Positions 6,966-17,302 are shown, counted from the first letter of the stretch. The stretch: DNA of 64,000 nt from Gemmatimonadota bacterium (GCA_022826565.1 JAJDUP010000013.1:124001-188000); one strand, 5' to 3'. Notes: generated from the letters alone by a model not told the origin. Translations and numbers: made by a program.

Positions 6966-9179
6966 ATGGCGACGACGGCGGCGGCCGCACGCACTGACAC
7001 GATCAGGGGACTGCCCCGGCCACTGGCCCGGGCTATGGAGGCGTACGCCGACAAACTGGACGTCGAGGCGGTCCGCGCGGCCTACGAACTCGCCGCCGAG
7101 GCGCACTCGGGGCAGCGGCGCGCGTCCGGCGAACCCTACATCAATCACGCGGTCGAGGTCGCGACGATCCTCGCCGAACTCCAGCTCGACACGGGCACGG
7201 TGGTGTCGGCGCTCGTCCACGATGTGGTCGAGGACACCGTCGTGTCGCTGCAGGGGATCCGCGAGATCTTCGGCGACGAGGTGGGGGCGATCGTGGACGG
7301 GGTGACCAAGATCGGGAAGGTGCGCTTCCGGTCGAGTACCGAGCGCCAGGTCGAGAACTACCGCAAGCTGCTGCTGTCGATGGCGCAGGACGCGCGGGTG
7401 ATCCTGGTCAAGCTGGCGGACCGGCTCCACAACATGCGCACCCTGGAGTATCTGCCGCCCGGCAAGCAGCGGCCGATCGCGCGGGAGACGCGCGACATCT
7501 ACTCCCCGCTGGCGCATCGCCTGGGGATGGCGGCGATCAAGTGGGAGCTCGAGGATCTCGCGTTCAAGTTTCTCGATCGTGAAGCCTACGACGCCCTGCG
7601 GAAGCTGGTGCGGCAGCGCCGGCGGGCCCGCGAACGGCTGATCCTGGAGATGCGGAGGCCGCTGGAGGAAGCGCTGGAAGAGGCCGAGGTGGTGGCCGAG
7701 GTCACGGGGCGTCCCAAGCACCTCTGGTCGATCCACCGCAAGATGATCACGCAGGACCGCAGCTACGACGACATCTACGACCTCATGGCGCTGCGCGTCA
7801 TCACCGATTCCGTGCAGGGGTGCTACGCGGCGCTGGGCATCATCCACGGACGCTGGACTCCGATCCCCGAGCGCTTCCACGACTACCTCGCCACCCCGAA
7901 GTCGAACATGTACCAGTCCATCCACACCACGGTACTGGGGACGGGCGGACGCCGGTACGAGATCCAGATCCGCACCGAGGAAATGCACCGCACCGCGGAG
8001 TACGGGATCGCCGCGCACTGGCGCTACAAGGAGGAGGGGAAGGGGAGCCAGGTCGACGACGCCCTCACCTGGTTCCGTCAGGTCATCGAGTGGCAGAAGG
8101 ACGCCAGCGAGCCGGAGGAATTCATGGAGTTCCTCCACATGGACCTCTTCCAGGGCGAGATCTTCGTCTTCACGCCGAAGGGCGAGGTCAAGCAGCTGCC
8201 CGTGGACTCGTCGCCGATCGACTTCGCCTTCTCGGTGCACACGGAGGTGGGACTGCACTGCGCCGGCGCCAAGGTGAACGGGCGGATCGCGCCGCTGTCG
8301 CGCAAGCTCAAGAGCGGGGACTCGGTCGAGATCATCACCAACCAGCGCCAGCGGCCCAATCGCGACTGGCTCGGGTTCGTGAAGACCTCGCGCGCCCGCC
8401 AGCGCATCCGCCAGTGGATCCGCCGGGAGGAATACGACACCGCGCTGCGCCTCGGGCAGGAGTTCTTCCAGCGCGAACTCCGCAAGGCGCGTCGGCCGAA
8501 GCCGAGCGACGAGCAGATGCGGAAGGTCGCCCGGAAACTCGGTCGTCAGAGCTTCGACGAGGTGCTGGCGGCGCTCGCCCGCGGGGACATCGGCCCGTCC
8601 GCGGTGATCAAGGGCCTGTACCCCGACGAGGACCCGGCGGAGGTGGTGAAGCGGACGCCGTCGGCGCTGGAACGCATCGCCGAGAAGATCCGCAAGTCCA
8701 ACCGGGGGGTGACGATCGGTGGGGTGGACAACCTGATGGTGCGCTACTCGCAGTGCTGCCAGCCCGTCCCCGGGGACAAGGTGATCGGATACATCACGCG
8801 CGGCAGGGGCATCTCGATCCACCGCACCGACTGCCCCAACGTCCTCAGCCTCGACCAGGACCCCGGGCGCCGCGTCGAGATCGAGTGGCGGGCCGAGCGC
8901 GACGACCGCTTCTTCGTCCACCTCCACATGCACGGGTCCGACCGGCGGGGGCTGCTCGGCGACGTGGCGCGCACGATCAGCGAGACCGCCACCGACATCC
9001 AGCACGCCGACATGCGCGCCACCGACGGCGGCATGACGGCCGCTTTCGTCGTGGAGGTGCAGGACCTGAACCACCTCAAGCGGGTGATGGAGGCGGTGCA
9101 GCGGGTCAAGGGCGTCACGTCGGTGATCCGGCGCGAGAGCTTCGGCGAGAGCGAGCTCTTCGACAAGCGGAAGAACTGA
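6966..9179 (+). CDS. rsh: RelA/SpoT-family bifunctional (p)ppGpp synthetase/hydrolase
   Basis: Makes and degrades the stringent-response alarmone (p)ppGpp. Domains in order over 737 residues: HD hydrolase with intact metal-binding pattern (INHAVEVA at ~59-66 and HDVVEDT at ~85-91), synthetase domain with [14 protein letters not shown] and [19 protein letters not shown] (~245-330), TGS domain (~395-455, [14 protein letters not shown]), and a C-terminal ACT domain (~665-730). Both catalytic halves look intact, so it should be a bifunctional Rsh rather than a RelA-only or SpoT-only enzyme. It is the only such gene in the window and is transcribed away from the glycosidase. Confidence 0.95.
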   Translation: MATTAAAARTDTIRGLPRPLARAMEAYADKLDVEAVRAAYELAAEAHSGQRRASGEPYINHAVEVATILAELQLDTGTVVSALVHDVVEDTVVSLQGIREIFGDEVGAIVDGVTKIGKVRFRSSTERQVENYRKLLLSMAQDARVILVKLADRLHNMRTLEYLPPGKQRPIARETRDIYSPLAHRLGMAAIKWELEDLAFKFLDREAYDALRKLVRQRRRARERLILEMRRPLEEALEEAEVVAEVTGRPKHLWSIHRKMITQDRSYDDIYDLMALRVITDSVQGCYAALGIIHGRWTPIPERFHDYLATPKSNMYQSIHTTVLGTGGRRYEIQIRTEEMHRTAEYGIAAHWRYKEEGKGSQVDDALTWFRQVIEWQKDASEPEEFMEFLHMDLFQGEIFVFTPKGEVKQLPVDSSPIDFAFSVHTEVGLHCAGAKVNGRIAPLSRKLKSGDSVEIITNQRQRPNRDWLGFVKTSRARQRIRQWIRREEYDTALRLGQEFFQRELRKARRPKPSDEQMRKVARKLGRQSFDEVLAALARGDIGPSAVIKGLYPDEDPAEVVKRTPSALERIAEKIRKSNRGVTIGGVDNLMVRYSQCCQPVPGDKVIGYITRGRGISIHRTDCPNVLSLDQDPGRRVEIEWRAERDDRFFVHLHMHGSDRRGLLGDVARTISETATDIQHADMRATDGGMTAAFVVEVQDLNHLKRVMEAVQRVKGVTSVIRRESFGESELFDKRKN

Positions 9180-9249
9180 GTGGCGGGGATGGCGGCACGC
9201 GCGGTGGAGCGCCGCAGCGGAGCGACCGCTCCTGCGGACGGGGGGGCGG

Positions 9250-11235
9250 GTGCCTGACTTCGAGATCCGTGCTCCGTACGAGCCGGAAGGGGACCAGCCC
9301 GGCGCCATAGCGGAACTCGTGCGCGGACTGCGCGAGGGGACGGAGTGCCAGACCCTTCTCGGCGCCACCGGGACGGGAAAGACGCTGACCATGGCCCACG
9401 TCATCGCCGAGATGAACCGGCCGGCCCTCGTCATGTCACACAACAAGACGCTCGCCGCGCAGCTCTACGGCGAGCTGAAATCGCTTCTCCCCGGGAACGC
9501 CGTCGAGTACTTCATCTCGTACTACGACTACTACCAGCCCGAGGCCTACGTCCCCGCGACCGACACCTACATCGAGAAGGACGCGTCGATCAACGAGGAC
9601 ATCGAGCGGCTGCGGCTGCGCGCGACGTCGTCGCTGATCGAGCGGCACGACGTGATCGTGGTGGCGTCGGTCTCTTGCATCTACGGCCTGGGCAATCCGG
9701 TGGACTACCGGGGCCTCATGCTCCACCTCAAGGTCGGCGAAGAGGCGCCACGGCAGGAGATCCTGCGCGGGCTGGTCGACATCCTGTACAAGCGCAACGA
9801 CATCTCCTTCGAGCGCGGGACCTTCCGCGTGCGCGGCGACACGGTCGAGATCTTCCCGGCGTACGACGAACAGGCCGTGCGGGTCGAGCTGTGGGGGGAC
9901 GAGATCGAACGCATCACGCGGTTCGATCCGCTCACCGGCGAGAGGATCGCCGCGCTGGACAGGACGGCGATCTACCCCGCGTCGCACTACGTGACGCGCC
10001 GCCGCACGATCGAGGAGATGGCGCCGCTGATCCGCGACGAGATGGCCGCCCAGGTCGCCGCCTTCCGGGACGCGGGGTGCCTGCTGGAGGCGCAGCGGAT
10101 CGAGACGCGCACCAACTTCGACCTCGAGATGATGCTGGAGATGGGAACCTGTCCGGGCATCGAGAACTACAGCCGGTATACGAGCGGACGGCGCCCCGGC
10201 GAGCGGCCCGCCTGCCTCATCGACTACTTCCCGGAGGACTTTCTGCTGATCGTCGACGAGTCCCACGTGAGCGTGCCCCAGATCCACGCGATGTACAAGG
10301 GCGACCGCTCGCGCAAGCTCACCCTGGTCGAGCACGGCTTCCGGCTCCCCTCCGCGATCGACAACCGCCCGCTCATGTTCGACGAGTGGCGGTCGCTGGT
10401 GCACCAGGTCATCTACGTCTCCGCCACGCCCGGCGACTACGAGCTGCAGGAGACGGGGGGAGTCGTGACCGAGCAGATCATCCGGCCGACGGGGCTCGTG
10501 GATCCGCCGATCGACGTGCGTCCGGTGCGCGGCCAGGTGGACGACCTGCTGGCGGAGATCCGCGAGCGGGCGGAGCGGGACGAGCGGGTGTTGGTCACCA
10601 CCTTGACCAAGCGGATGGCCGAGGACCTTTCGGAGTACTTCCAGTCGGTCGGGGTGCGGGTGCGCTACATGCACGCCGAGGTCAACGCGATCGAGCGCAT
10701 GGAGATTCTGCGGATGCTGCGCCTGGGGCGGATCGACGTGCTGGTGGGGATCAACCTGCTGCGCGAGGGGCTCGACCTGCCCGAGGTGTCGCTGGTGGCG
10801 ATCCTCGATGCCGACAAGGAGGGGTTCCTGCGCAACACACGGTCGCTGATCCAGACGGTGGGGCGGGCGGCGCGCAACGCGAATGGCCGGGCGATCCTCT
10901 ACGCGGACCAGGTCACCGAGTCCATGCGCGCGTGCATCGACGAGACGGAGCGGCGACGGGCGGTGCAGCTCGCCCACAACGACGAGCACGGGATCGTGCC
11001 GAAGACGATTCGCAAGAGCGTGGAGCAGATCGAGCTCTCCACCCGGGTGGCCGACGCGCGCGACAGGCCCGTGGCGAAGGTGGCGGAGCCGCCCGCGGGG
11101 TACACCGACGAGATCGATGCCGAGCAGTTCATCAAGATCATCGAGGAGGAGATGGCGAAGGCGGCCGAGGAGCTCGACTTCGAGCGCGCGGCGGCGCTGC
11201 GCGACCAGCTCTTCGAGTTGAAGGCGGCCGGATGA
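9250..11235 (+). CDS. uvrB: Excinuclease ABC subunit B
   Basis: Damage-verifying helicase-like subunit of nucleotide excision repair; works with UvrA and UvrC. At 661 residues it has the usual length. Visible features: Walker A GATGTGKT (~38-45), the DNA-inserting beta-hairpin region [14 protein letters not shown] (~93-106), helicase motif QTVGRAARN near ~535, and a C-terminal UVR motif ([19 protein letters not shown]) that contacts UvrC. GTG at 9250 gives the family-typical N-terminus [20 protein letters not shown]. It follows rsh after 70 bases and starts a run leading into the t6A genes. Confidence 0.97.
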   Translation: MPDFEIRAPYEPEGDQPGAIAELVRGLREGTECQTLLGATGTGKTLTMAHVIAEMNRPALVMSHNKTLAAQLYGELKSLLPGNAVEYFISYYDYYQPEAYVPATDTYIEKDASINEDIERLRLRATSSLIERHDVIVVASVSCIYGLGNPVDYRGLMLHLKVGEEAPRQEILRGLVDILYKRNDISFERGTFRVRGDTVEIFPAYDEQAVRVELWGDEIERITRFDPLTGERIAALDRTAIYPASHYVTRRRTIEEMAPLIRDEMAAQVAAFRDAGCLLEAQRIETRTNFDLEMMLEMGTCPGIENYSRYTSGRRPGERPACLIDYFPEDFLLIVDESHVSVPQIHAMYKGDRSRKLTLVEHGFRLPSAIDNRPLMFDEWRSLVHQVIYVSATPGDYELQETGGVVTEQIIRPTGLVDPPIDVRPVRGQVDDLLAEIRERAERDERVLVTTLTKRMAEDLSEYFQSVGVRVRYMHAEVNAIERMEILRMLRLGRIDVLVGINLLREGLDLPEVSLVAILDADKEGFLRNTRSLIQTVGRAARNANGRAILYADQVTESMRACIDETERRRAVQLAHNDEHGIVPKTIRKSVEQIELSTRVADARDRPVAKVAEPPAGYTDEIDAEQFIKIIEEEMAKAAEELDFERAAALRDQLFELKAAG

Positions 11236-11263
11236 GCGGTGGGGCGGGGAGGGCTGCCGGGCG

Positions 11264-11734
11264 GTGATCCGGATGACGCTCGGCGAGGACGACCTGGTTG
11301 CATGGGGGCGTCGGATCGGTGCCGAGATTCGTCCGCCCGTGTTCATCGGGCTGCGGGGGCCGCTGGGCGCGGGCAAGTCCGTGCTCGCGCGGGCGGTGGC
11401 GCGGGGGGCGGGGGTCCGCGAGACCCTGCCGTCGCCGACCTTCAACATCGTCTTTCGCTACGAGCTGCCGGCGGCGGAATCGGTGGTGCACGCCGACCTC
11501 TACCGCCTGCGTTCGGTCGACGAGCTTGCCGGAATCGGCTGGGACGAGATCGTCGGGGACGAGGGGGCGATCGTGCTGGTCGAGTGGCCGGGCCGCGCGG
11601 GTGGAGAGCTCCCCGCCGACCGCTGGGAGGTAACGCTGGGGTACGCCGCCGCCGACCCGGGCAAGCGCACGGTCGAGTTGGAGTGCTTCGGGGAGCCGGC
11701 GCCGGTCCCTGCCTTCCCCATTGGCGTCCGGTGA
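11264..11734 (+). CDS. tsaE: tRNA threonylcarbamoyladenosine biosynthesis ATPase TsaE
   Basis: ATPase of the TsaBDE complex that makes the t6A modification at position 37 of ANN-decoding tRNAs. The 156-residue protein has the P-loop GPLGAGKS (~32-39), the family motif SPTFNIVFRY (~59-68), and HADLYRL followed by VEWPGR. GTG start at 11264, 28 bases after uvrB. Its stop overlaps the tsaB start (GTGA), consistent with co-production of complex partners. Confidence 0.93.
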   Translation: MIRMTLGEDDLVAWGRRIGAEIRPPVFIGLRGPLGAGKSVLARAVARGAGVRETLPSPTFNIVFRYELPAAESVVHADLYRLRSVDELAGIGWDEIVGDEGAIVLVEWPGRAGGELPADRWEVTLGYAAADPGKRTVELECFGEPAPVPAFPIGVR

Positions 11735-12492
11735 GCGGGGCGAGGGATGCGGCGGGCGGCGGGCAGGCTGCACCGGGCGACGAGCGGGCGACGCATCCCG
11801 ACGCGGGCTCCCGGCTTTCCGAGGACGCGCCGAGGGGGCCGGTGGTGGGAATCGAGACCTCCAGCCGGCTGGGGTCGGTCGCGCTCGCGGTGGGGGGCTC
11901 GGTGGTGGGGCGAAGGCTGCTTCCGGAGCCGTCCCGCCACTCGGTCGGGCTGATCCCGGCGATCGAGGAAGTGCTGGCCGAACAGGGGTTGGGGCCGGGA
12001 GACCTGGTCGGCGTCGCGGTCGGCGCGGGACCCGGGTCGTTCACGGGGGTGAAGGTGGCGGCGGCCGCGGCGAAGGGATTGGCGTGCAGCCTGGAGGTGC
12101 CGCTGTATGCGGCGTCGAGTCTGCGCGCGGCGGCGGTAGCGCAGCCGCTGCCGCGCGGCGAAGGCGAGATTCGCTACGTACTCTTCGACGCAAGGGGCGG
12201 CCGTGTGTATGGAGGCTGCTACGATGTCCGTGCCGACGGAGCCGACGAGGCGATCGCGCCGCACGGCGGCACGATCCTGGACGTGATCAACGGGCGGCCC
12301 CCGCGCGGCACGATCTTCATGGGCGACGGCGCCGTGTGCCACGAGGCCGTGATCCGCGCCGCCGGGTACGCCATGCGACCTCCACCCGCCGGCGTTCCGG
12401 GAGCCGTCGCGGTGCTGCGCTGCTGCGACTGGTCGGCGGTGGACGCCCCTGCCTGGGAGCCCGACTACGTGCGGGAATGGAGGCCGGGGTGA
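11731..12492 (+). CDS. tsaB: tRNA threonylcarbamoyladenosine biosynthesis protein TsaB
   Basis: Non-catalytic ASKHA-fold scaffold that dimerises with TsaD in t6A synthesis. Diagnostic stretches are VVGIETSSRLGSVAL (~38-52), HSVGLIPAIEEVL and VAVGAGPGSFTGVKVAA. The GTG at 11731 overlaps the tsaE stop and gives 253 residues, with about 35 poorly conserved residues before the fold begins; an internal GTG near 11842 would give a family-typical N-terminus. tsaD is not in the window. Confidence 0.9.
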   Translation: MSGARDAAGGGQAAPGDERATHPDAGSRLSEDAPRGPVVGIETSSRLGSVALAVGGSVVGRRLLPEPSRHSVGLIPAIEEVLAEQGLGPGDLVGVAVGAGPGSFTGVKVAAAAAKGLACSLEVPLYAASSLRAAAVAQPLPRGEGEIRYVLFDARGGRVYGGCYDVRADGADEAIAPHGGTILDVINGRPPRGTIFMGDGAVCHEAVIRAAGYAMRPPPAGVPGAVAVLRCCDWSAVDAPAWEPDYVREWRPG

Positions 12493-12959
12493 GGGGCGGG
12501 GTGGCGGTGCGGCCGGCCCGGCGGCGTGATCTTGCGGCGATCGTCGAGATCGAGACGGCGGCGTTCCCGCGGCCGTGGAGCAGTGAGACCTTCAGGAACA
12601 TCCTCCACCGCGAGGAAAGCGACCTGCTGGTCGGCGTCGCCGGCGATGCGGTAATCGGCTATGCGGTGCTGGTGCGCGCAACGGGCGAGGCGGAGCTGGC
12701 CAACCTGGCGGTCAGCCCGGCGCACCGGGGCCGGGGCGTCGGGGAAGCGATCCTCCAACACGCAACCCGGACCCTGGTGGAACACGGGGTGCGCCGCCTG
12801 TACCTGGCGGTGCGCGCCTCGAATACCGGGGCGATCAGGCTCTACGAGCGCTTCGGTTTTCGCGGCATCGGCGTCCATCGCGCCTACTATCGGGATCCGG
12901 CCGAAGACGCCTGCATCCTGTCGCTGGATCTGTCGGGGCCGGGCGAATCCGCGAGCTGA
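12489..12959 (+). CDS. rimI: Ribosomal-protein-alanine N-acetyltransferase RimI-like (GNAT)
   Basis: GNAT acetyltransferase, likely for the N-terminus of ribosomal protein S18. The acetyl-CoA loop VSPAHRGRGVGEAIL and the C-terminal signature NTGAIRLYERFGF are intact, and RimI-type FPRPWSSETF is present near the start. GTG at 12489 overlaps the tsaB stop and has GGAGG five bases upstream, giving 156 residues; ATG at 12477 is an in-frame alternative. The tsaE-tsaB-rimI order is a common bacterial cluster. Confidence 0.88.
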   Translation: MRGGVAVRPARRRDLAAIVEIETAAFPRPWSSETFRNILHREESDLLVGVAGDAVIGYAVLVRATGEAELANLAVSPAHRGRGVGEAILQHATRTLVEHGVRRLYLAVRASNTGAIRLYERFGFRGIGVHRAYYRDPAEDACILSLDLSGPGESAS

Positions 12960-12974
12960 TCAGCCGCGCCCGGG

Positions 12975-13862
12975 CTACCGGTCTTCCGCGTTGCGATCAT
13001 CCCCTCCAAGACGAGTCAGCAGCTGCACCTGGCGCCGCGAAACGATCCTCAGAATGCGGTGCTCCAGCGGCACACCGTCGTCGCTGCTGGTGGTCGCCGC
13101 TTCAACGAACCTGCCGCGCACGCTGAAGTACTTCCGCATCTCCCGGCCAGCCGCCTCGGCCAGTGCTCCCCTCACACTTGCCCGCAATCTCTTTTTCCCC
13201 GCCTCGGTGGTGAGCTTCCAGAGAACCTGTTCCCGGCAAACCTCGGCGATGTCGATCCTGGTCTCGCCAGCGAGCAGGCGGGCGACGACATCGGGAACGA
13301 CCGCGGCTGCAATGTCGGCCGGGCCGGATTCGTGATCGAACGGAATCCATCTCGGTACGCCCGCCCAACTGATCGGAAGCAGGGGACGGAAGATGTTGGC
13401 GAGCGCGGCCTGCATGAAAGGATTGACGTCCAGCCTGATCCCCTCAGCGTCGCAGAGCAGCAACGCCGCCCTGACCCCGCTCTCCTCGATGCTCTCCCGC
13501 AGGGTATCCCTGTGCTCGGTCAGCCCGAAGACGGCGATACCATAGGTCTCGGTCTGTTCGCGGGACAGATTCGTGCCTCGCCGAAGTTCCACGGCGGTGG
13601 TTCCCGTGTACTGCAGGAGCCTGTCCGAGTCGATTCGCGGCCCGGGGGCGACCTCCACGAACAGCGAGTGGCGCGTCTCCCGCGATGCCAGCACCATGAC
13701 GGGGTGACTCCTGCCGGCCACGTCGCGGGGGAAACCGGACGTGATCCACTGCTCGCGATACCCGAGCTCTCGGAGTTCGGCGGTTAGTCCCGGGGTTCCC
13801 CGGCACATCCCGATCAGGAGGTTGGTGATCTGCAGTCTAAAGTTCGAGGACATCCTGCCCAT
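12975..13862 (-). CDS. Unknown protein A of a two-gene module
   Basis: I do not recognise this 295-residue soluble protein. It has no signal peptide or membrane segment. The first ~90 residues alternate beta- and alpha-like stretches; HSLFVEVAPGPRIDSDRLLQYTG vaguely recalls the core of PD-(D/E)XK nuclease folds followed by a Q/R-Y helix, but the catalytic Lys expected after the Glu is absent, so a degenerate fold at most. The C-terminal third (from ~200, IAEVCREQVLWKLTTEAGKKRLRASV...) is highly basic and helical and could bind nucleic acid. It overlaps the upstream partner gene by 26 bases, so the two are surely co-translated; ATG at 13853 is an alternative start. It ends tail to tail with rimI. 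Confidence 0.7.
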   Translation of the reverse strand: MGRMSSNFRLQITNLLIGMCRGTPGLTAELRELGYREQWITSGFPRDVAGRSHPVMVLASRETRHSLFVEVAPGPRIDSDRLLQYTGTTAVELRRGTNLSREQTETYGIAVFGLTEHRDTLRESIEESGVRAALLLCDAEGIRLDVNPFMQAALANIFRPLLPISWAGVPRWIPFDHESGPADIAAAVVPDVVARLLAGETRIDIAEVCREQVLWKLTTEAGKKRLRASVRGALAEAAGREMRKYFSVRGRFVEAATTSSDDGVPLEHRILRIVSRRQVQLLTRLGGDDRNAEDR

Positions 13863-14997
13863 CCTGATCCAGAAGCCGGACTCCGGAGTGGAAGTAGTGC
13901 TGCAGGTTGGTCAGGAAGCGGACGACCGAGTTCGCACTCGTTCCTGAAAGGAGAAAGACCCGGAGGAACTCGGGCGTGACCTCGCAGTCCAGCGCGCCTC
14001 CCACATCCAGATCGAGGGCACGAACCCGGGTGAAGGACCCGGATGTCTGCGCCGGGACTCCCCAGAGCCTGAATGGCGGGGTTCCGGAGAAGGCGATGTC
14101 GCAGAAGCGCGCCGAGTTGCCGATGGGGCGCGCCGGGCGAATCGTGAGGCAGCGGCCGACGAGTTTCCCCGCGTCGCCGTCGGCTCGCACGCGGAAATGG
14201 GACTCCAGGTTCTCGATCTGCCTCGTGTAGAGGCGTCTGAAGACCTTCACCAGGTGAAGATGTCCCTCGTACGAAGTGCCACGCGTCACCATGCGTCCGT
14301 CGCGATCGATCTCCGCCAGACAGGATGCCGCGCGGTCGTCCTCGTCGGGCCAGTACCTCACGTGCACCCGCGACAGGGAAACGGAGTCGCTCAACGAGCG
14401 CTCGCGGCTCATCATCGACAGTATCCGGCCGGACTGACCGCCCCATAGCTGCATCGACATGAACCCCTCGGCGCCGTATCCCCCACCCTCGTCAAACTGC
14501 CGGCGGTCGTGACTCAGAATGAGGCCTTCGAGCAGACCCAGTCCAGCCAGCTTCTCGAGCAGTTGACCGGGCATGGAAACCCGGGACAGCCGCGTGCCGA
14601 CGGCGGCCATGCGCCCTATCGCCCAATCCGCCGTGCGGCCCGGCGCCAGCGTGTGGATCAGCCAGTGGCGCGGATCGCGGCAGTCGGCGTACATGGAGAC
14701 CGGCGTTCCGCCCCGGTAGCGGCCCTCGATCGTCACGAGCCCACGCTCCCTGGCCGGATGGACGCGGGCGGGGAAGCCGGCCTTGAGATAGGGCTCGGAG
14801 ACGAGCGCCCTGAGCGTTTTCACGACGCTGAAATCCGGATCTCTCCCGGCGACGCCGTTCCCACGCACCTCGACGAGGTAGGTCTTGATCGGCTCGGTGT
14901 CCCCCGGGGGGGGCTGCTCGGCCGTGCCGCCTGCACTTGTGCCGGTCATGCGGCCCTGCAGATAGTCGTGCAGATGGTGCCTGCTTCGAGCAATCAT
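13837..14997 (-). CDS. Unknown protein B of a two-gene module
   Basis: Unrecognised 386-residue soluble protein without signal peptide or membrane segment. The first ~35 residues look disordered (Gly/Pro/Glu-rich), then KTYLVEVRGNG starts a compact fold. Features that may be useful for matching: GLVTIEGRYRGGTPVSMYADCRDPRHWLIHTL (within ~90-125, only partly quoted by position), a central helix-rich piece with LLEKLAGLGLLEGLI, and a beta-rich C-terminal half with several Trp and Cys residues (C217, C279, C296 approximate). The GTG/ATG choice is clear: ATG at 14997 with the divergent epimerase 207 bases away. The gap carries a minus-strand TATATT (15053-15048) as a possible -10. Two-gene arrangement suggests a dedicated functional pair. 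Confidence 0.7.
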   Translation of the reverse strand: MIARSRHHLHDYLQGRMTGTSAGGTAEQPPPGDTEPIKTYLVEVRGNGVAGRDPDFSVVKTLRALVSEPYLKAGFPARVHPARERGLVTIEGRYRGGTPVSMYADCRDPRHWLIHTLAPGRTADWAIGRMAAVGTRLSRVSMPGQLLEKLAGLGLLEGLILSHDRRQFDEGGGYGAEGFMSMQLWGGQSGRILSMMSRERSLSDSVSLSRVHVRYWPDEDDRAASCLAEIDRDGRMVTRGTSYEGHLHLVKVFRRLYTRQIENLESHFRVRADGDAGKLVGRCLTIRPARPIGNSARFCDIAFSGTPPFRLWGVPAQTSGSFTRVRALDLDVGGALDCEVTPEFLRVFLLSGTSANSVVRFLTNLQHYFHSGVRLLDQDGQDVLEL

Positions 14998-15204
14998 GCG
15001 GCTCTCTCCAGTGAGTCAACCGGCGGTTGTCCGACCGTTGGCGGGGCAATATACGGGCAAACCGCGGCGGGGGCAGGGGACGGCAATTCTCGTCCCGTCG
15101 CCGGTTTCGTTACCATATAGCGTGCAGCGCCCGGATGGACGGGTCCCCCGGGGGGATGACCGTCACTGCGAAAACGGACGAGGGGACACAGGACAACACC
15201 GGAA

Positions 15205-16176
15205 ATGACGCCCCCCAGAGGCCGCAGAGTGCTGGTTACAGGCGGCGCCGGATTCGTGGGAAGCCATGTGGCGGAGGCCCATGTGGAGCTTGGCGACCGT
15301 GTCTGGGTCCTCGACGACCTGTCCTCGGGGAGCGTGGTCAATGTCCCCCTGGGCGCGGAGTTCGTGGAGATGGACGTGGCGGACCCCGAGGCGCGCAGGT
15401 TCGTTCGCGACGGGGGTTTCCACCTGATCAACCACCACGCCGCGCAGATCGACGTCCGGGTGTCCGTCGCGGATCCGATCACCGACGCCCGCGTGAATAT
15501 CGCCGGGCTGATCAACATTCTCGAGGGGGCGCGCGAAGCGGGCACGTCGCGCATCGTCTTCGTGTCGAGCGGCGGCGTGGTGTACGGCGAGCCCGGCGAG
15601 TTCCCGACCCCCGAGACCGCGCCCAAACGACCTGTCTCGCCCTACGGCGTCTCCAAGCTTGCCGGCGAGCACTACCTGGGCTACTACCGCAAGGTCCACG
15701 GCTTGCAGTACGTGGCGCTTCGCTACAGCAACGTTTACGGTCCCCGGCAGGATCCAAGCGGCGAAGCGGGCGTAGTGGCCATTTTTTCGAACCGCCTGCT
15801 CAGGAGTGAACCGCTGGTGATCTACGGTGACGGGGAACAGCTGCGGGACTACGTCTACGTGAAGGACGTCGCCCGCGCCAACGTTCTGGCGGCGGCGATG
15901 CCCCTCGAAGACGCGCCCGGGATCGACGCCAGGGCGTACAACGTGGGGACGGGGGACCCCACGAGCGTGAACACCCTGGCCGAAGTGCTCGAGGAGGTCG
16001 CCGGGGTTCGGGTGGGCCGCGTCCACCGGGATGCCCGCCCGGGAGAGTCGCGCCGCAGTCACCTGAGCACGGCGAGGGTGCGGGCACGCGGCTGGTCTCC
16101 CGGCTTCGCACTGCGCGAGGGGCTCCGGCGCACCTTCGAACACATCGCGTCGACACGCCCGGCGGTGGTGGCATGA
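15205..16176 (+). CDS. NAD-dependent epimerase/dehydratase (UDP-glucose 4-epimerase-like)
   Basis: Extended short-chain dehydrogenase that interconverts or modifies nucleotide sugars for cell-surface glycans. Rossmann motif GGAGFVGS at ~13-20, catalytic pair Tyr147/Lys151 in YGVSK, Ser in VSSGG, and the family segment LRYSNVYGPRQDP. At 323 residues it has the length of GalE-like enzymes. ATG at 15205; its stop overlaps the TolQ start by ATGA, so it is the first gene of the Tol-Pal operon. The exact sugar substrate is not determined. Confidence 0.88.
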   Translation: MTPPRGRRVLVTGGAGFVGSHVAEAHVELGDRVWVLDDLSSGSVVNVPLGAEFVEMDVADPEARRFVRDGGFHLINHHAAQIDVRVSVADPITDARVNIAGLINILEGAREAGTSRIVFVSSGGVVYGEPGEFPTPETAPKRPVSPYGVSKLAGEHYLGYYRKVHGLQYVALRYSNVYGPRQDPSGEAGVVAIFSNRLLRSEPLVIYGDGEQLRDYVYVKDVARANVLAAAMPLEDAPGIDARAYNVGTGDPTSVNTLAEVLEEVAGVRVGRVHRDARPGESRRSHLSTARVRARGWSPGFALREGLRRTFEHIASTRPAVVA

Positions 16177-16886
16177 CGGGCGCCCTTCTCCTGCAGGCCG
16201 GTCCGCCCCGCAGCGTGCTCGACATGATCCTTGGGGCGAGCCCTCCGACCCATATCGTGCTCGGGGTGCTGCTCCTGTTCTCGGTGCTGTCCCTGTGGGT
16301 GATCATCGCCAAGGTCCGCCACTTCCGCGAGGTCCGCCAGGACGGAGACGAGTTCGTCGCGCACCTGGAATCGGTCTCCAGCCTGGGCGACGCCTTCGCG
16401 GCCGTGCAGACGATGGACGAGTCCCCCTACACCCGCCTCTTCCAGGGTGGACTCGGCTTCTTCGACGAGCTCCGCCCCGGCGCGCTTACCGGGGCCTCCG
16501 AGACGCGCGGGCTTTCGCGCACCCAGCTCGAGGCTCTCCGCATGGTGATCGACAAGGTCGAGGCCGAGGAAATCGACGACCTGTCGCGCGGACTGAACTG
16601 GCTCGCCATCATCGGGTCGGTTTCGCCGCTCCTCGGACTGATGGGCACCGTGATCGGGATCATGAACACCTTCATCGGCATCACCCAGCACGGCTCCACC
16701 AACATCAGCGCGGTGGCTCCCGGCGTGGCCGAAGCGCTCATCACCACGGTCGCCGGACTGGCCGTCGCCATTCCCTCGGTGATCGCCTACAACCACTTCG
16801 CCTCGCAGATCAATCTCATCCTTGGTGAGTTCGAGGGATTCGCCAGCGAGTTCATCGGGACACTGGCAAAGGGCGGCCACGTATGA
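16173..16886 (+). CDS. tolQ: TolQ/ExbB-family proton channel subunit
   Basis: Inner-membrane proton-channel subunit that, with the TolR-like protein, energises the trans-envelope link. 237 residues with three membrane segments: ~28-47, ~140-165 (GSVSPLLGLMGTVIGIM) and ~180-205 (VAEALITTVAGLAVAIP), the last two being the conserved MotA/TolQ/ExbB pair. TolQ rather than ExbB is chosen because TolB and Pal follow. Confidence 0.93.
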   Translation: MTGALLLQAGPPRSVLDMILGASPPTHIVLGVLLLFSVLSLWVIIAKVRHFREVRQDGDEFVAHLESVSSLGDAFAAVQTMDESPYTRLFQGGLGFFDELRPGALTGASETRGLSRTQLEALRMVIDKVEAEEIDDLSRGLNWLAIIGSVSPLLGLMGTVIGIMNTFIGITQHGSTNISAVAPGVAEALITTVAGLAVAIPSVIAYNHFASQINLILGEFEGFASEFIGTLAKGGHV

Positions 16887-17302
16887 GCGACCGGCGGCAC
16901 CGGGAGCGCGGGCGGATCCCCGTCCGGGCGGAGATCAACGTCACGAGTCTCGTGGACGTCGCCTTCACCCTGCTCGTCATCTTCATCATTACCGCGCCGG
17001 TCCTGCAGGGCGGTGTCGAGGTGGATCTGCCGGAAGGACAGGTGGGATCGATCGAGGCGTCCGACGAGCACATTATCGTGAGCGTCCGTGAAGACGGATC
17101 CGTATTCCTCGGTGAAACGCTGGTGGCGACTGAGGATGTCGCCGGGATTCTGGGGCAGATGCTGCGGGCGAATCAGCAGGATGCGGTCTATGTGAGGGCC
17201 GACTCGGCGGCCCGGTATGGCATTGTGTTCAACATCGTGAGCACCGTCGCAAGCCAGGAGGGCGTCGGGCTCTATCTGATCGGGGTGGACGAGGTGCCAT
17301 GA
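16883..17302 (+). CDS. tolR: TolR/ExbD-family protein
   Basis: Single-span partner of TolQ. The membrane segment at ~22-40 carries the essential Asp (LVDVAFTLLVIF, Asp25), followed by the family stretch VDLPEG and a periplasmic domain ending at residue 139. Start overlaps the tolQ stop (ATGA) and its own stop overlaps the next gene, so the three proteins are coupled. Confidence 0.93.
   Translation: MSDRRHRERGRIPVRAEINVTSLVDVAFTLLVIFIITAPVLQGGVEVDLPEGQVGSIEASDEHIIVSVREDGSVFLGETLVATEDVAGILGQMLRANQQDAVYVRADSAARYGIVFNIVSTVASQEGVGLYLIGVDEVP

Noticed and set aside
4644..9446. A 1600-codon open frame on the minus strand covering the glycosidase and all of rsh antisense
   Set aside because: Only 4644-6896 has protein family features; the rest is the complement of rsh and open because of high GC content.
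9436..11448. 670-codon minus-strand frame opposite uvrB
   Set aside because: Arg/His/Asp-rich translation with no fold; exact complement of a conserved gene.
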